A stretch of DNA of 64,000 nucleotides from Sphingomonas flavescens (lineage in GTDB: Bacteria; Pseudomonadota; Alphaproteobacteria; Sphingomonadales; Sphingomonadaceae), in contig NZ_CP133016.1 in the NCBI RefSeq assembly GCF_030866745.1, forward strand, positions 1,488,001 to 1,552,000. The letters run 5' to 3'. Below the pieces are notes generated by a model. That model searched no databases. It was not told the origin of the DNA and worked only from the letters and a program-made list of their open reading frames with translations. This document shows positions 8,938-19,390 of the stretch, one piece after another. A program made the position numbers and the translations under genes. Numbering within the stretch: the first letter of the stretch is position 1; every line of letters begins with the position of its first letter.

Positions 8938-9577
8938 GTGGTCTCCTGGCCAACAGCGGCATGCCGAACCGATTGGCGCGGGTGCGCCCCGGCATTCGAC
9001 GATACCAAGTAGGATCTTTCGCGCGGATGGCGGTAGCGGACATCGGGTCGGGCGGCAGGCGAAGGAAAAAGATCGCCGGTGCACTCCAGTCCGTCCACTT
9101 CCTGGCCTGGCCGGAAGGATGGACGAACCTTCGCAGCCAACCCATCGCGCGCGCCGCGTGGGCAGCCAAATCATAACCCGGGCGGCGAATCACCGCAATC
9201 GGCACTTCGCGGGCTAAGCCTCTCCAATCACGCCATTTGTGAAAATCTGGCAGAGTGTCGCTTCCGAGCAACCAGATGAATTGATGCTCGGGGTAGCGGC
9301 GCTTTAGGAGGCGCACCGTGTCAACGGTGTAGCGCGTGCGGTTCGTCTGCTCGAAGGCGCTCACGTGAATGGGGGCGCGGCGTGCCATCTGCTCAGCCGA
9401 GGCGAAGCGTTGGTCGAAGCTGGCCATGTCCTTGGCGCCTTCCTTCAACGGGTTTCCAGGCGAGACCAGCCACCACACGCCATCGAGCCCGAGCGTCTGG
9501 ATCGCGCCGAGCGTGATGCGGCGGTGGGCCCGGTGCGCCGGATTAAAGGAACCGCCAAGGAGGCCGATGCGCGCCAT
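8918..9577 (-). CDS. nadD: Nicotinate-nucleotide adenylyltransferase NadD
   Basis: A 219-residue nucleotidyltransferase that adenylates nicotinate mononucleotide in NAD synthesis. The N-terminal motif GGSFNPAH begins at residue 8. The nucleotide-binding signature normally reads HxGH; here it is HRAH, with alanine in place of the usual glycine. Further family blocks are WWLVSPGNPLK, FIWLLGSDTL and MSATAIR near the end. The C terminus extends about 30 residues beyond SATAIR and overlaps rsfS. It is the first gene of the leftward operon and divergent from the DUF3667 gene. Confidence 0.93.
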   Translation of the reverse strand: MARIGLLGGSFNPAHRAHRRITLGAIQTLGLDGVWWLVSPGNPLKEGAKDMASFDQRFASAEQMARRAPIHVSAFEQTNRTRYTVDTVRLLKRRYPEHQFIWLLGSDTLPDFHKWRDWRGLAREVPIAVIRRPGYDLAAHAARAMGWLRRFVHPSGQARKWTDWSAPAIFFLRLPPDPMSATAIRAKDPTWYRRMPGRTRANRFGMPLLARRPLDRTSI

Positions 9578-9633
9578 GCCGGATGGCTAGCATGCGCCGC
9601 CAAGCGCGCATAATGTCGATGGCGGGGGTGAAG

Positions 9634-10680
9634 ATGGACGGAATGGACGCGGTCGGCGATGCCGTGACAGGCGGGCTGCTTGCCCGCGCGGTCGAGCCAT
9701 ATGCCGGCGAGGCGGGCGCCGACGGTCACACCCACGAGAAAGCGTGCCTCAACTGCGGAACGGCGCTGACTGGCCCCTTCTGCTCGGCCTGCGGTCAAAA
9801 GGCGCACGTTCACCGCTCGGTGCGCGCCTTCTTCCAGGACCTCGTGGCGGGCATGTTCAATTTTGAGGGCAAAATCTGGCGTACGCTGCCGATGCTCGCC
9901 TGGTGCCCTGGCCTGATGACGCGCCGCTACATAGCCGGCGAGCGAGCGCGCTTCATCTCTCCGGTCGCGCTCTACCTCTTCACCGTCTTCCTGATGTTCG
10001 CGACCCTCAACTTCACGGGCGCACTCGGAGAAACCAATATCGGCAACCCGAAAGAGCGGCTGCGGACTGCCATCACTGAAGACCAGCAGCAGCTCGCCCG
10101 TATTGAGACGCGGCGACAGGAAGCTGCGGGGCGAGGGGAATCGACGGCCGCGCTCGACAGCCGGATCGCCAAGAAAAAGGCGGATATCGCAGAGGAACAG
10201 AAGCTCCTCGCCAATGGTGCGCTTGCCATCGCCGACGACAGTGATGCGAACGGCGCCCCCGAGTGGCTTCGGCCCTTCATCAAGAATGTGAAGGAGAACC
10301 CGGACATGGTCTCGATGAAGATCCAGGACGCAGCATCCAAGTATAGCTGGATGCTGATCCCGCTATCGGTGCCCTTTATGTGGCTGCTGTTCCCGTTCAG
10401 CCGCCGCTTCAACACCTACGACCACACGGTGTTCGTCACTTATTCCCTGTCATTCATGATGATGCTGGTGATCGTCGCCGGTTTGCTGGTCGCAATCGGA
10501 TGGTCGGGATGGGCAGCGATGCTGTTCTTCGTGCCGCCCTTCCACATGTACCGGCACCTCAAGCAGACGTATCAGCTCGGCAGGGCAAGCGCGCTGCTGC
10601 GCACGTCGGCGCTGGTCACCTTCGCGTTCATCGCCGCTGGCCTCTTCGCCGCGGCGACCGTCGCGATCGGAGCAATGTAG
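9634..10680 (+). CDS. DUF3667 membrane protein with N-terminal zinc ribbon
   Basis: A 348-residue protein. A four-cysteine zinc ribbon (Cys38, Cys41, Cys50, Cys53 in CLNCGTALTGPFCSACGQ) is followed by the DUF3667 block (FNFEGKIWRTLPML, TRRYIAGERARFISPVALYLF). Next come one membrane helix, a charged coiled coil (about residues 145-195) and three or four more membrane helices at the C terminus. Function is unknown. The start at 9634 is preferred because GGGGGTGA sits just upstream; ATGs at 9583 and 9613 are in frame but have no binding site. Divergent from nadD. Confidence 0.82.
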   Translation: MDGMDAVGDAVTGGLLARAVEPYAGEAGADGHTHEKACLNCGTALTGPFCSACGQKAHVHRSVRAFFQDLVAGMFNFEGKIWRTLPMLAWCPGLMTRRYIAGERARFISPVALYLFTVFLMFATLNFTGALGETNIGNPKERLRTAITEDQQQLARIETRRQEAAGRGESTAALDSRIAKKKADIAEEQKLLANGALAIADDSDANGAPEWLRPFIKNVKENPDMVSMKIQDAASKYSWMLIPLSVPFMWLLFPFSRRFNTYDHTVFVTYSLSFMMMLVIVAGLLVAIGWSGWAAMLFFVPPFHMYRHLKQTYQLGRASALLRTSALVTFAFIAAGLFAAATVAIGAM

Positions 10681-11058
10681 CTACTTCCTGCAGGGATATT
10701 TGGCGATGAGGATGCGAGTCGTCGCCTCGGTCATGTCGATCCGCGCGCGTTCGGCGGCGGGGATCGCGGCCAGGCGCTGCATATATTCGTCCGAGCCCAT
10801 CTGTCTTTTGCCCGGCGGCGGGCAGAAGCGGGTCGGCCTGCCGGCCTTCTTGTCGGCATCGTAAGCGGCGCCGGCGGCTTTCCCGGATGCCTGCCCTTCG
10901 TTCATCAACGCCTTGATCTCGCCGCCAGAGAAGATTGCCAGCGGCCCCTTCTTCTTGAGCGCGGTCGCGCGCTTATAGAAAGTCTGGGCATTCATCGACT
11001 GGGCAACGGCCGCGGATGAAAATGTAAGCAACGCAACGCCGAGTACCATGGAACGCAT
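10681..11058 (-). CDS. Rap1a/Tai-like small secreted protein
   Basis: A 125-residue exported protein with a signal peptide (MRSMVLGVALLTFSSAAVAQS). The mature part resembles the Rap1a/Tai immunity-protein fold, in which a glycine-rich helix region is followed by a cysteine (FCPPPGKRQ) and a helical C-terminal half ends in a PC motif, here ILIAKYPCRK. Named family members protect against type VI secreted amidases, but many alphaproteobacterial copies stand alone, and no toxin or secretion gene is nearby. I would not infer immunity here. A good ribosome binding site (GGGGAG) precedes the ATG. The gene is 57 bases downstream of ftsH on the same strand. Confidence 0.6.
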   Translation of the reverse strand: MRSMVLGVALLTFSSAAVAQSMNAQTFYKRATALKKKGPLAIFSGGEIKALMNEGQASGKAAGAAYDADKKAGRPTRFCPPPGKRQMGSDEYMQRLAAIPAAERARIDMTEATTRILIAKYPCRK

Positions 11059-11070
11059 GAACGAACTCCC

Positions 11071-11093
11071 CTTCGAGCAACGCTAGCTCGAAG
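11071..11093 (-). repeat. Hairpin between ftsH and the Rap1a-like gene
   Basis: Perfect 8-bp inverted repeat CTTCGAGC...GCTCGAAG with a 7-base loop, ending directly before the GGGGAG ribosome binding site of the downstream gene. There is no T-run on either strand, so it is not a simple intrinsic terminator; it may protect or process the ftsH transcript or tune the downstream gene. Confidence 0.45.
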
Positions 11094-11115
11094 AGGAATT
11101 CGGATGAATGCGGTA

Positions 11116-13071
<1,956 letters not shown>

Positions 13072-13104
13072 CGCGATCTCTCGAGGCGGAAAGCCTATCG
13101 CCCT

Positions 13105-13135
13105 CTAAAATAGGGGAGTTCGGGCCAATAACAAT
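13105..13135 (-). promoter_or_regulatory. Candidate RpoH (heat-shock) promoter of ftsH
   Basis: On the minus strand, CCTATTTTAG (13114 down to 13105) fits the alphaproteobacterial RpoH -10 form CYTATNTnnG exactly. ATTG (13135-13132) lies 17 bases upstream, one base off the CTTG core. It is 34 bases before the ftsH start, and ftsH belongs to the heat-shock regulon in many proteobacteria. Read by eye only. Confidence 0.4.
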
Positions 13136-13281
13136 CCGAGGCTTGAGAGTGGGTGAACGCAGTCCCGAAATTGGGCGGCGGGCGAAAATCGCCCCGTGAG
13201 TGGCAAATTAAGCTCTGGCGGCTATGCGACCTTCAATGGAACGCGGCGCCGGGTTCGTGCTTCCTGACGCAAGTGGAGCGA

Positions 13282-13914
13282 ATGAACGACGCCAGCAAGA
13301 TTCCCGGCACGCAGCCGTTGCCGCTGTCGAAGCTGCTGGAGCATGTCATTGCGCACCATGGCGGCGAGCGGCTGACGCTCAGCGAGCTGTCGGCGCGCCT
13401 GCGCGACCGCGCGTGGGGCGGACTGCTGCTCATCTTCGCCGCAATCAACATCCTGCCGCTGCCGCCGGGCGCGACGGCCGTCACCGGCATCCCCCTGCTG
13501 GTGCTGACCGCGCAGCTCGCTGCCGGCCGGGCCCGTCCGTGGTTTCCGCGCAAGCTCGACCAGCACGGCATTGGCCGCGAGACGATCGCCCGGCTGATCG
13601 CCAAGATCGAACCCATCGAGCATCGCATCGAGCGCATATTGAAACCGCGCCTCTATTCCCTGACCGGCCATCGCGGCGCGCGCGTCATCGGCGTCATCAG
13701 CTTTCTGCTGTCGGTGATCCTATGGCTGCCGATCCCGCTCGGCAATCACGCCCCCGCCCTGGCGATGACGCTGTTCGCGCTGGCGCTAATCTATCGCGAC
13801 GGCGTGATGGCCATTCTTGGCGCCATCACCTCTGTCGTCAGCGTATTCCTCGTTTCCCTGACCGCGGCCGCCGCCTGGATGGCAGCGGTCGCGGTCTGGC
13901 ACCGGATGTTCTGA
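13282..13914 (+). CDS. Exopolysaccharide synthesis protein ExoD family
   Basis: A 210-residue membrane protein of the ExoD family, first described as needed for exopolysaccharide production and nodule invasion in rhizobia; its molecular role is unclear. Family blocks are RLTLSELSARLRDRAWGGLLLIFA, INILPLPPG and the pattern of four or five hydrophobic helices through the second half. The start at 13282 is chosen because GTGGAG lies just upstream; an in-frame ATG-like GTG at 13153 would add an unrelated leader. It converges on the DUF885 gene with four bases between stops. Confidence 0.85.
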   Translation: MNDASKIPGTQPLPLSKLLEHVIAHHGGERLTLSELSARLRDRAWGGLLLIFAAINILPLPPGATAVTGIPLLVLTAQLAAGRARPWFPRKLDQHGIGRETIARLIAKIEPIEHRIERILKPRLYSLTGHRGARVIGVISFLLSVILWLPIPLGNHAPALAMTLFALALIYRDGVMAILGAITSVVSVFLVSLTAAAAWMAAVAVWHRMF

Positions 13915-13918
13915 CGCA

Positions 13919-15742
13919 CTAGCGGCGTGAAGCGATCCAGGTGTTCACGCGGGTCTCGAGCACGTCGAGCGGCTGGGAACCGGACCCGATCAACAGGTCG
14001 TGGAAGCCCTTGAGGTCGAACTTCGGCCCCAGCTCCTTTTCCGCCTTTTGCCGCAGCTCCATGATCTTGAGCATGCCGATCTTGTAGCCGGTCGCCTGGC
14101 CCGGGAGCGTGATGTAGCGGCGGACTTCCGATCGTGCGCCGTCCGGTGACTGGCGGCCGGTCTTGATCAGATAATCGACCGCCTGCTCCTCGGTCCAACC
14201 CTTGGCGTGGATGCCGGTGTCGACAACCAGCCGCGAGGCCCGGAACAGCTCGGCATCGAGGCGCATGAAGTCGGCCGCGACGTCCGGATAGGCATTCATC
14301 TCCTTGCAGAGCGCCTCGGTGTATAGCGCCCAGCCTTCGCTGAAGGCGACGTAGCCGTAGGCGCGGCGGAACTTCGGCGCGCCGGTCTGCCGGGCCTGGA
14401 TGTCGCCCTGCATTACGTGGCCCGGAATGCCTTCGTGGCACATCAGGTCGTAGACCGCCGCCGGGTCCTCGGTTTTGCCGAGCAGGTGCACATAGACGCG
14501 GCCTGGGCGCGTGCCGTCGGGACTTGGGCCGGACGCGTGGGCCGCGCCGCCGGCCACTTCGCTGAACGCCGGTTCGCGGATGACTTCGACCTTGTAGGCA
14601 GGCAGCAGGCCGAAATAGTTCGGCAGCAACGTGCGGGTGTGCGCGATCGCGGCGTTGGCGATGCGGAGATATTCGTCGCGCAGCGCATCGGTCCACGGCG
14701 TCGGGGGGAAGCGCTTCTCGCGATCGGCATAGAAGGCGTTGCGGTCGGCGAAGCCGGCCGTCTTGGCCAGCGCGTCCTGCGCCGCCTCGATTCGCGAGAC
14801 CTCTTTCAGGCCGATCTGGTGGATCTGCTCGGCGGTCAGATTGGTGGTCGTGTTCTGCTTGAGCGCCGCCGCATACCATTCGGCGCCGCCGGGCAGTGAG
14901 ATCGCGCCGACCCGACCGCTGGGCGCCTTCGGTAGCTCCGACTGCTCCCAGGCGATGATGCGCTCGTACACCGGCTTCAGACCCAGCACGCCGGTCTTCG
15001 CGTCGGCGAGCAGGGTCTGCGCCTCGGCCTCGGTCACCTTGCCCGAGGACTGCAGCTTGGCGACCTTTGCCTTCGCATCGGCCCACAGCGGCGAGTCCTT
15101 CCCGCTGTCGAACGGGGCGCCAGTGATGATCGCCTTGCTGCCCGAAATCACGCGCTCGACCTGGAACTTAGGCGCGCGAATGCCAGCCGCGTCAGAGGTC
15201 TTGCTCTGCGCAATTGCGGTATCGAGCACCTTCGGAATGGCCCGCAGCCGCGCGTTGTAATTGCGCATGTCCTGCGCGTCCGTGACCGTGTGCGTGTTGA
15301 TCATGAAGTTCGGCAGCTGGGCATGTGCCGAATAGAGGAAGGAATAGAAGGGCGGCTGGAAGCGGCGGAACTTGTAGCTGCGCTCGGCCCGCTCCAGCTC
15401 CAGCGCCCAGATGTCGTAATTCGCCTGCGCGTCCGGCGACAACTTGGCGCGGTCGAACTGCGCCTTCATCTTCGCAACGCTGGCGCGGCGCCATTCGAGC
15501 AAACGCAGTGCCGCCGCGTCGCTATTGTCGTCGAGCTTGTCCTGGTTTTCCTTGATGCCAAGGCGCGTCGCCAGGGTCGGGCGCATCTTCACTTCCTGCG
15601 CGAACTCACCGTCGAGAAAGGCAGTCAGTCGCGCGTCCTCGGCATTGACCGGGGCGACGGCCGGAGCCGTCTGGGCGACAGCGAGCGCCGTGGGAGCCGT
15701 GAGGCTCGCGGCGGCGAGCAACAGAAATTTCGAAATGCGCAT
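13919..15742 (-). CDS. DUF885 family secreted metallopeptidase-like protein
   Basis: A 607-residue exported protein (signal peptide about 1-24). It carries the family zinc motif His436-Glu437-Gly-Ile-Pro-Gly-His442, in the context MCHEGIPGHVMQ, and a downstream glutamate-rich helix (FSEGWALYTEALCKEM) with the likely third ligand. DUF885 proteins have the thermolysin/carboxypeptidase-Taq-like helical fold and are presumed peptidases; most are uncharacterised. The protein probably acts in the periplasm. It lies 39 bases from the stop of the upstream PilZ gene on the same strand. Confidence 0.85.
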   Translation of the reverse strand: MRISKFLLLAAASLTAPTALAVAQTAPAVAPVNAEDARLTAFLDGEFAQEVKMRPTLATRLGIKENQDKLDDNSDAAALRLLEWRRASVAKMKAQFDRAKLSPDAQANYDIWALELERAERSYKFRRFQPPFYSFLYSAHAQLPNFMINTHTVTDAQDMRNYNARLRAIPKVLDTAIAQSKTSDAAGIRAPKFQVERVISGSKAIITGAPFDSGKDSPLWADAKAKVAKLQSSGKVTEAEAQTLLADAKTGVLGLKPVYERIIAWEQSELPKAPSGRVGAISLPGGAEWYAAALKQNTTTNLTAEQIHQIGLKEVSRIEAAQDALAKTAGFADRNAFYADREKRFPPTPWTDALRDEYLRIANAAIAHTRTLLPNYFGLLPAYKVEVIREPAFSEVAGGAAHASGPSPDGTRPGRVYVHLLGKTEDPAAVYDLMCHEGIPGHVMQGDIQARQTGAPKFRRAYGYVAFSEGWALYTEALCKEMNAYPDVAADFMRLDAELFRASRLVVDTGIHAKGWTEEQAVDYLIKTGRQSPDGARSEVRRYITLPGQATGYKIGMLKIMELRQKAEKELGPKFDLKGFHDLLIGSGSQPLDVLETRVNTWIASRR

Positions 15743-15781
15743 GAAACCAGCCCTCCTGTTGGGCCAGCCTTGTATCAGTGC

Positions 15782-16378
15782 TTACGAGCGCGTGAAGCCT
15801 CCCGCGGCGCACGCGATTTGTTGCAATGCCCGGGCTAAGGCATCCAGCCGAACGAGTTCCTCGCCCACTTCCACGGTCATGGACGGAGAGGCAGCGATCC
15901 GCTCGCAAATCCCGTCGAGTTCGGCGCTGATCCGTACCAGCGTCGGCGTGTCGGGAGCTGCAGCCAGCCGCTGACCGTGGCGCAGGGAGTCAACAGCCTG
16001 ATCGACCTTGCGCTGGCCGGGGTGGCCAACGCGCTTTACCCACGCGGCGACATCGATCTCCCGATCGAAGCGTAGGCCGGCATGACCTTCCGATTGCCAC
16101 GCGACATTACCGGCGACCGCCAGGCTGCCACGCACGAGCCGGACATTCGCACCGACCGGCGGAATCCTTTCGCCGTCCAGAAAGGCACCACCGGGCGACA
16201 GGTTGCGGACGCGGACAGGCCGCGTTTCCTCGCCGCTGACCAGTACGGCCGTCAGGAAGACGTTTGAGCGAAGGTCGCTTCGATGCTCGATATCCGGATG
16301 CACGCCTGCCCCCATGCCGCGACCTGCTTGCGACGATGAGCCGGAATCGCAGGCAACGGCCGTATCGCCAAGGAACAC
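15782..16378 (-). CDS. PilZ domain protein with helical C-terminal extension
   Basis: A protein of up to 198 residues. The PilZ region (about 30-115) has the expected arginine-rich entry (HRSDLRSNVFL), the NLSPGGAFLDG loop in place of the canonical D/NxSxxG, and a final AGLRFDREI strand. The remaining 80 residues are helical, ending LQQIACAAGG. PilZ domains usually bind cyclic di-GMP, but this one shows HRSDLR, not RxxxR, so binding is uncertain. The start is unclear: GTG at 16378, or ATG at 16315 with a weak AGG upstream. It is placed 30 bases after tilS. Confidence 0.7.
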   Translation of the reverse strand: MFLGDTAVACDSGSSSQAGRGMGAGVHPDIEHRSDLRSNVFLTAVLVSGEETRPVRVRNLSPGGAFLDGERIPPVGANVRLVRGSLAVAGNVAWQSEGHAGLRFDREIDVAAWVKRVGHPGQRKVDQAVDSLRHGQRLAAAPDTPTLVRISAELDGICERIAASPSMTVEVGEELVRLDALARALQQIACAAGGFTRS

Positions 16379-16408
16379 TCGTGCCAGAATGGATGTAACT
16401 GACTTCGC

Positions 16409-17371
16409 TCAGGTGCGACGTGGCGCAGCGGCGCTGAAATGCCATTCGCGGCCGCCCTGACAACGGACCCCGCGCAAGGTCGCCGCCCGGCCTTCGGCAA
16501 GCGCTTCGAGGAGATGATCGAACTCGGCGCCGCGTGATTCTGCGTCCCCTTCCGTCGCCAGCCTCCGCAAAGCCCGAGCGACGATGCGTCGCCGGATTTC
16601 CGCAGGAGCATCGCCTGGGCGATAGGTGATACCACCGCGGCTCTCCCTAACCGACTGTGACCATTCGCGGCGCATCGCCCAGTCCAAACCAAGATCGGCG
16701 TCCGCCAAATGAGATGCGGAGCGCGCGACGGCGGAGGGGTTTAGCCAGTCCGTTTCGGCCAGCGCCTTACGGATGCGCACGCGTTCGAACCGCTCGTCAT
16801 TATTGCTGGGATCGTCGGCGGGCGTCAGCTGCCGCGTCGCGCAGACCTGTTCGAGCTCGGATCTGCGCCAGGTGAGCAGCGGGCGCAGGAGGCGCACCTG
16901 CGCGCCCGGCACGACCGAGTGCGGACGCATCCCGGCCAGGCCGCGCACTCCCGCTCCCCGGGCGAGCCGCATCAACAGTGTTTCCGCCTGATCGTCAGCA
17001 TGGTGCCCGGTTACAATGGCGTCGAGCCCCTGCTCTTCGGCCCAGTAGCCGAGCAGGCGGTAGCGCTCACGACGGGCGCGCTCCTGGATTGCCGTCGCCG
17101 GCGGATCGCGCCAACGCACGTTCAACGTTGCATGGGGAACGCTGATCTGATCGCACAGGGCCGCGACCATCGCCGCTTCAGCCGCCGCCTCGGAGCGCAG
17201 TCCATGATCGACGGTCGCGGCTTCTACAGTGTTCGGTCGCGCGGCGGCGGCCAGCGCCAGAAGCGCGAGACTGTCCGGACCGCCGGAAATCGCCAGGCCC
17301 AGGCGGAAGCTAGGCGCGGCGATGGCGTCGAGATCTTTGGCGAAGCGTTCGACCAGGGCGGCGGGAAGCAT
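16409..17371 (-). CDS. tilS: tRNA(Ile)-lysidine synthetase TilS
   Basis: A 320-residue ATP-dependent enzyme that converts cytidine 34 of tRNA-Ile(CAU) to lysidine, allowing AUA decoding. The PP-loop SGGPDS is at residues 29-34. Further blocks are ATVDHGLRSEAAAEA, ARRERYRLL, GHHADDQAETLLMRLARGAG and RLLRPLL, all typical. Length fits the short alphaproteobacterial form with a reduced C-terminal tRNA-binding domain. It lies 18 bases after cpoB in the conserved pal-cpoB-tilS-ftsH order. Confidence 0.94.
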   Translation of the reverse strand: MLPAALVERFAKDLDAIAAPSFRLGLAISGGPDSLALLALAAAARPNTVEAATVDHGLRSEAAAEAAMVAALCDQISVPHATLNVRWRDPPATAIQERARRERYRLLGYWAEEQGLDAIVTGHHADDQAETLLMRLARGAGVRGLAGMRPHSVVPGAQVRLLRPLLTWRRSELEQVCATRQLTPADDPSNNDERFERVRIRKALAETDWLNPSAVARSASHLADADLGLDWAMRREWSQSVRESRGGITYRPGDAPAEIRRRIVARALRRLATEGDAESRGAEFDHLLEALAEGRAATLRGVRCQGGREWHFSAAAPRRT

Positions 17372-17389
17372 CCCGAGCGCCCTAGCACA

Positions 17390-18340
17390 TCAATTGCACT
17401 GCGCCTGCGCCTTGGCATCGTTCTCGAGCTTCTTGAGGTCGGGCCTGATCTTGGCGCCGTAGACGGCATCCAACTCCGCGTAGGCCTTGCAGGCCTGGCC
17501 CGGCTGGCCGAGCTTCATCAGTGCCTGACCGAGATAATAAAGGCTGTCCGGGGCGCGCTCGCCACCCGGATTGCTGCGGTAGTTGGCGAGAAGGGCCGTC
17601 GCGGCGCCGCGGGCATCGCCCTTGTCGAGCAGGGCGCGGCCGATCAGGTTGTTGGCGTAGCTGGTGCGGCGGTGCTTCGGATAGGCGGCAGTGAATGCCT
17701 TCAACGTGGCGATCGCCTGGTCGTACTGACCGTCTTCCCACTGGTGGAAGCCGGCGGTGTAGGCGTCCTCGCCGGGATCCGCCGCAGCCGCGTCAGCAAC
17801 CGGAACGGCGGGACCGCCGGTCGCCGGGGCAGCAGTCGTAGGCTTGGTCGGCGTTGACTTGGGCGATGTCGAGGTGGTGGTCTTGCGCGGCGGCGGGGCG
17901 GCTGGAGCGACGGAGTTGGTGCTGCCCGGTTCGGCAGGCGCCGCCGCAGGTACCCCAGCCGCCAGACGCTGCTCGATCGCGCCGATGCGCTGGTCCTGAT
18001 CCGTCTTGAGCTGAGTGAGCCCGCCCTCAACGTTGCGCAGCCGGTTTCCATTCTCTTCGGACGAACGGACGAGGTCCGCCATCTGCCGTTCGAGCGAGTC
18101 CAGGCGTTGCGCGAGCGAGACCACCGACGATTGGCTGGCTGCGGGATCATCGTTGAACCCGGCCGTGTCGGCAGGGCGGCCTTTGGGAAACAGCTGACGC
18201 TGCATCTGCTGCACCTGCCGTTCGAGCCGGTCGATGCGCTGCTCGGGACTTGGCGGCGCTTGACGCTGGGCGAGCGCAATCGACGGCATGACGCCAAGAG
18301 CGGCCGTTGCCAGGATGGCCTTCACAAGGCGAGATTTCAC
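17390..18340 (-). CDS. cpoB: Tol-Pal system protein CpoB (YbgF)
   Basis: A 316-residue periplasmic protein linked to the Tol-Pal complex, coordinating peptidoglycan synthesis with outer-membrane constriction. The GTG start at 18340 follows GGGGGA with good spacing and begins the signal peptide (VKSRLVKAILATAALG); the longer frame with MKRKRGG in front is less likely. Order: trimerising coiled coil (about 30-110, RIDRLERQVQQMQRQL), a Pro/Thr-rich linker, then three TPR units from about 190 (AYTAGFHQWEDGQYDQAI, SYANNLIGRALL, DSLYYLGQALMKLG). Pal and TolB are not in the window. Confidence 0.9.
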   Translation of the reverse strand: MKSRLVKAILATAALGVMPSIALAQRQAPPSPEQRIDRLERQVQQMQRQLFPKGRPADTAGFNDDPAASQSSVVSLAQRLDSLERQMADLVRSSEENGNRLRNVEGGLTQLKTDQDQRIGAIEQRLAAGVPAAAPAEPGSTNSVAPAAPPPRKTTTSTSPKSTPTKPTTAAPATGGPAVPVADAAAADPGEDAYTAGFHQWEDGQYDQAIATLKAFTAAYPKHRRTSYANNLIGRALLDKGDARGAATALLANYRSNPGGERAPDSLYYLGQALMKLGQPGQACKAYAELDAVYGAKIRPDLKKLENDAKAQAQCN

Positions 18341-18406
18341 TGAACTTCCCCCACGCTTCCGTTTCACCGTGACCTTGCCCGAGCGCAGCTTGCGCGCGGA
18401 TGAATC

Positions 18407-19354
18407 TTATTCGCCGCTGTTCGTGGTCGGCGGCGTTTCCGTCGCGGCGGCGGGCGGCGGCGGTGCCGAGGGTGCCGGTACGGTAAGCGCGCCCGCCGGC
18501 GTACGGCGCGCAACTGCCGCCGGCGGCGCGGCGGAAGGCGGCGGCGTGGCCGCGGCAGCTTCAGCCGGTGCTTTCAATAGATCGGCGGGCAGCAGGCTGA
18601 CGTTGGAGACCGTCGTGGCCGGCTTCCCGACCGGCCCAGCGGTGGTGCTGCCGACCTTGATCGACAAGGCTTCGGGCTTGCCGGTTTTGAGCACGGGCGC
18701 CGTCGCGGTGGCCGGAACCGTGTAGGTCTGGCCCGGCTGCAACGTGCCCGAAAAGAGGGTCGCGCCGCCGCGCTCGCTGACTTGGAGCCAGATCGGCGCC
18801 GTGGCGGTCAGGACCACAGGCCCCTGTGCCTGCGCGGCCGGAGCCTGAGCCGGCGCCCCGACAGGTGCTGCCGTGTTGGTTGGAGTGGCAACGGCGTTGG
18901 CGACAGACTCGTCCGGCGACTGGAGCGACCGGCTGTTGAGCCAGCTCATCAACGCGATGAGCACGACGACGGCGACGATCGCCCCGAGCACCAGCCACTT
19001 GGGCATCGTGCGCGCGGGGTCGGCGGGCTCGAAGACATCAGAAGAGGTCGAGGCAAAGCGCTGCCCGCCCATCTCCTCACGCAATTGATTGCCGATCTCC
19101 GTCCGGTCGAGGCCAACCGCAGAGGCATAGCTCTTGGCAAAGCCGATGCTGTAGGTTGGCGCCGGCAGATTGTCCCAGTCGGCCGTTTCGATGCTGGCAA
19201 GATGGCGCTGGGGAATACGCGTTTGCGCCGCCACGTCTTCGAGGCTCAGCTTCCTTGCTTCGCGGGCGAGCCGCAGCCGCTCGCCGGCAGTCACGGGTTC
19301 CGCCTCGACGATCTGTTCGTCGAGCGGTTCGGGATCGGGTTCGCGCTTGGCCAT
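18407..19354 (-). CDS. RodZ-like helix-turn-helix membrane protein
   Basis: A 315-residue protein with an N-terminal Cro/CI-type helix-turn-helix (about 25-95: GERLRLAREARKLSLEDVA, RHLASIETADW). One transmembrane helix follows (KWLVLGAIVAVVVLIALMSWL), then a periplasmic beta domain of the DUF4115/RodZ type (APIWLQVSERGGATLFSGTL) and an Ala/Pro-rich tail. RodZ anchors MreB and helps set cell shape. Start ATG at 19354 is chosen over an upstream in-frame GTG at 19387. It lies 36 bases after ptsP and 66 bases before cpoB on the same strand. An mreB gene is at 26.6 kb. Confidence 0.82.
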   Translation of the reverse strand: MAKREPDPEPLDEQIVEAEPVTAGERLRLAREARKLSLEDVAAQTRIPQRHLASIETADWDNLPAPTYSIGFAKSYASAVGLDRTEIGNQLREEMGGQRFASTSSDVFEPADPARTMPKWLVLGAIVAVVVLIALMSWLNSRSLQSPDESVANAVATPTNTAAPVGAPAQAPAAQAQGPVVLTATAPIWLQVSERGGATLFSGTLQPGQTYTVPATATAPVLKTGKPEALSIKVGSTTAGPVGKPATTVSNVSLLPADLLKAPAEAAAATPPPSAAPPAAVARRTPAGALTVPAPSAPPPPAAATETPPTTNSGE

Positions 19355-19390
19355 GTCTCTGTTTGAAGTCTGGGCCCGCAGTGTCAACCG

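Noticed and set aside
10681..11058. Type VI immunity protein with a cognate toxin
   Set aside because: The Rap1a-like fold is only suggestive, and no toxin or secretion gene is nearby.
11071..11093. Terminator after ftsH
   Set aside because: The hairpin is perfect but lacks a T-run on either strand, so it was kept as a repeat only.
13153..13281. Longer ExoD-family start
   Set aside because: The extra 43 residues have no family similarity, and GTGGAG just before 13282 fits translation start there.
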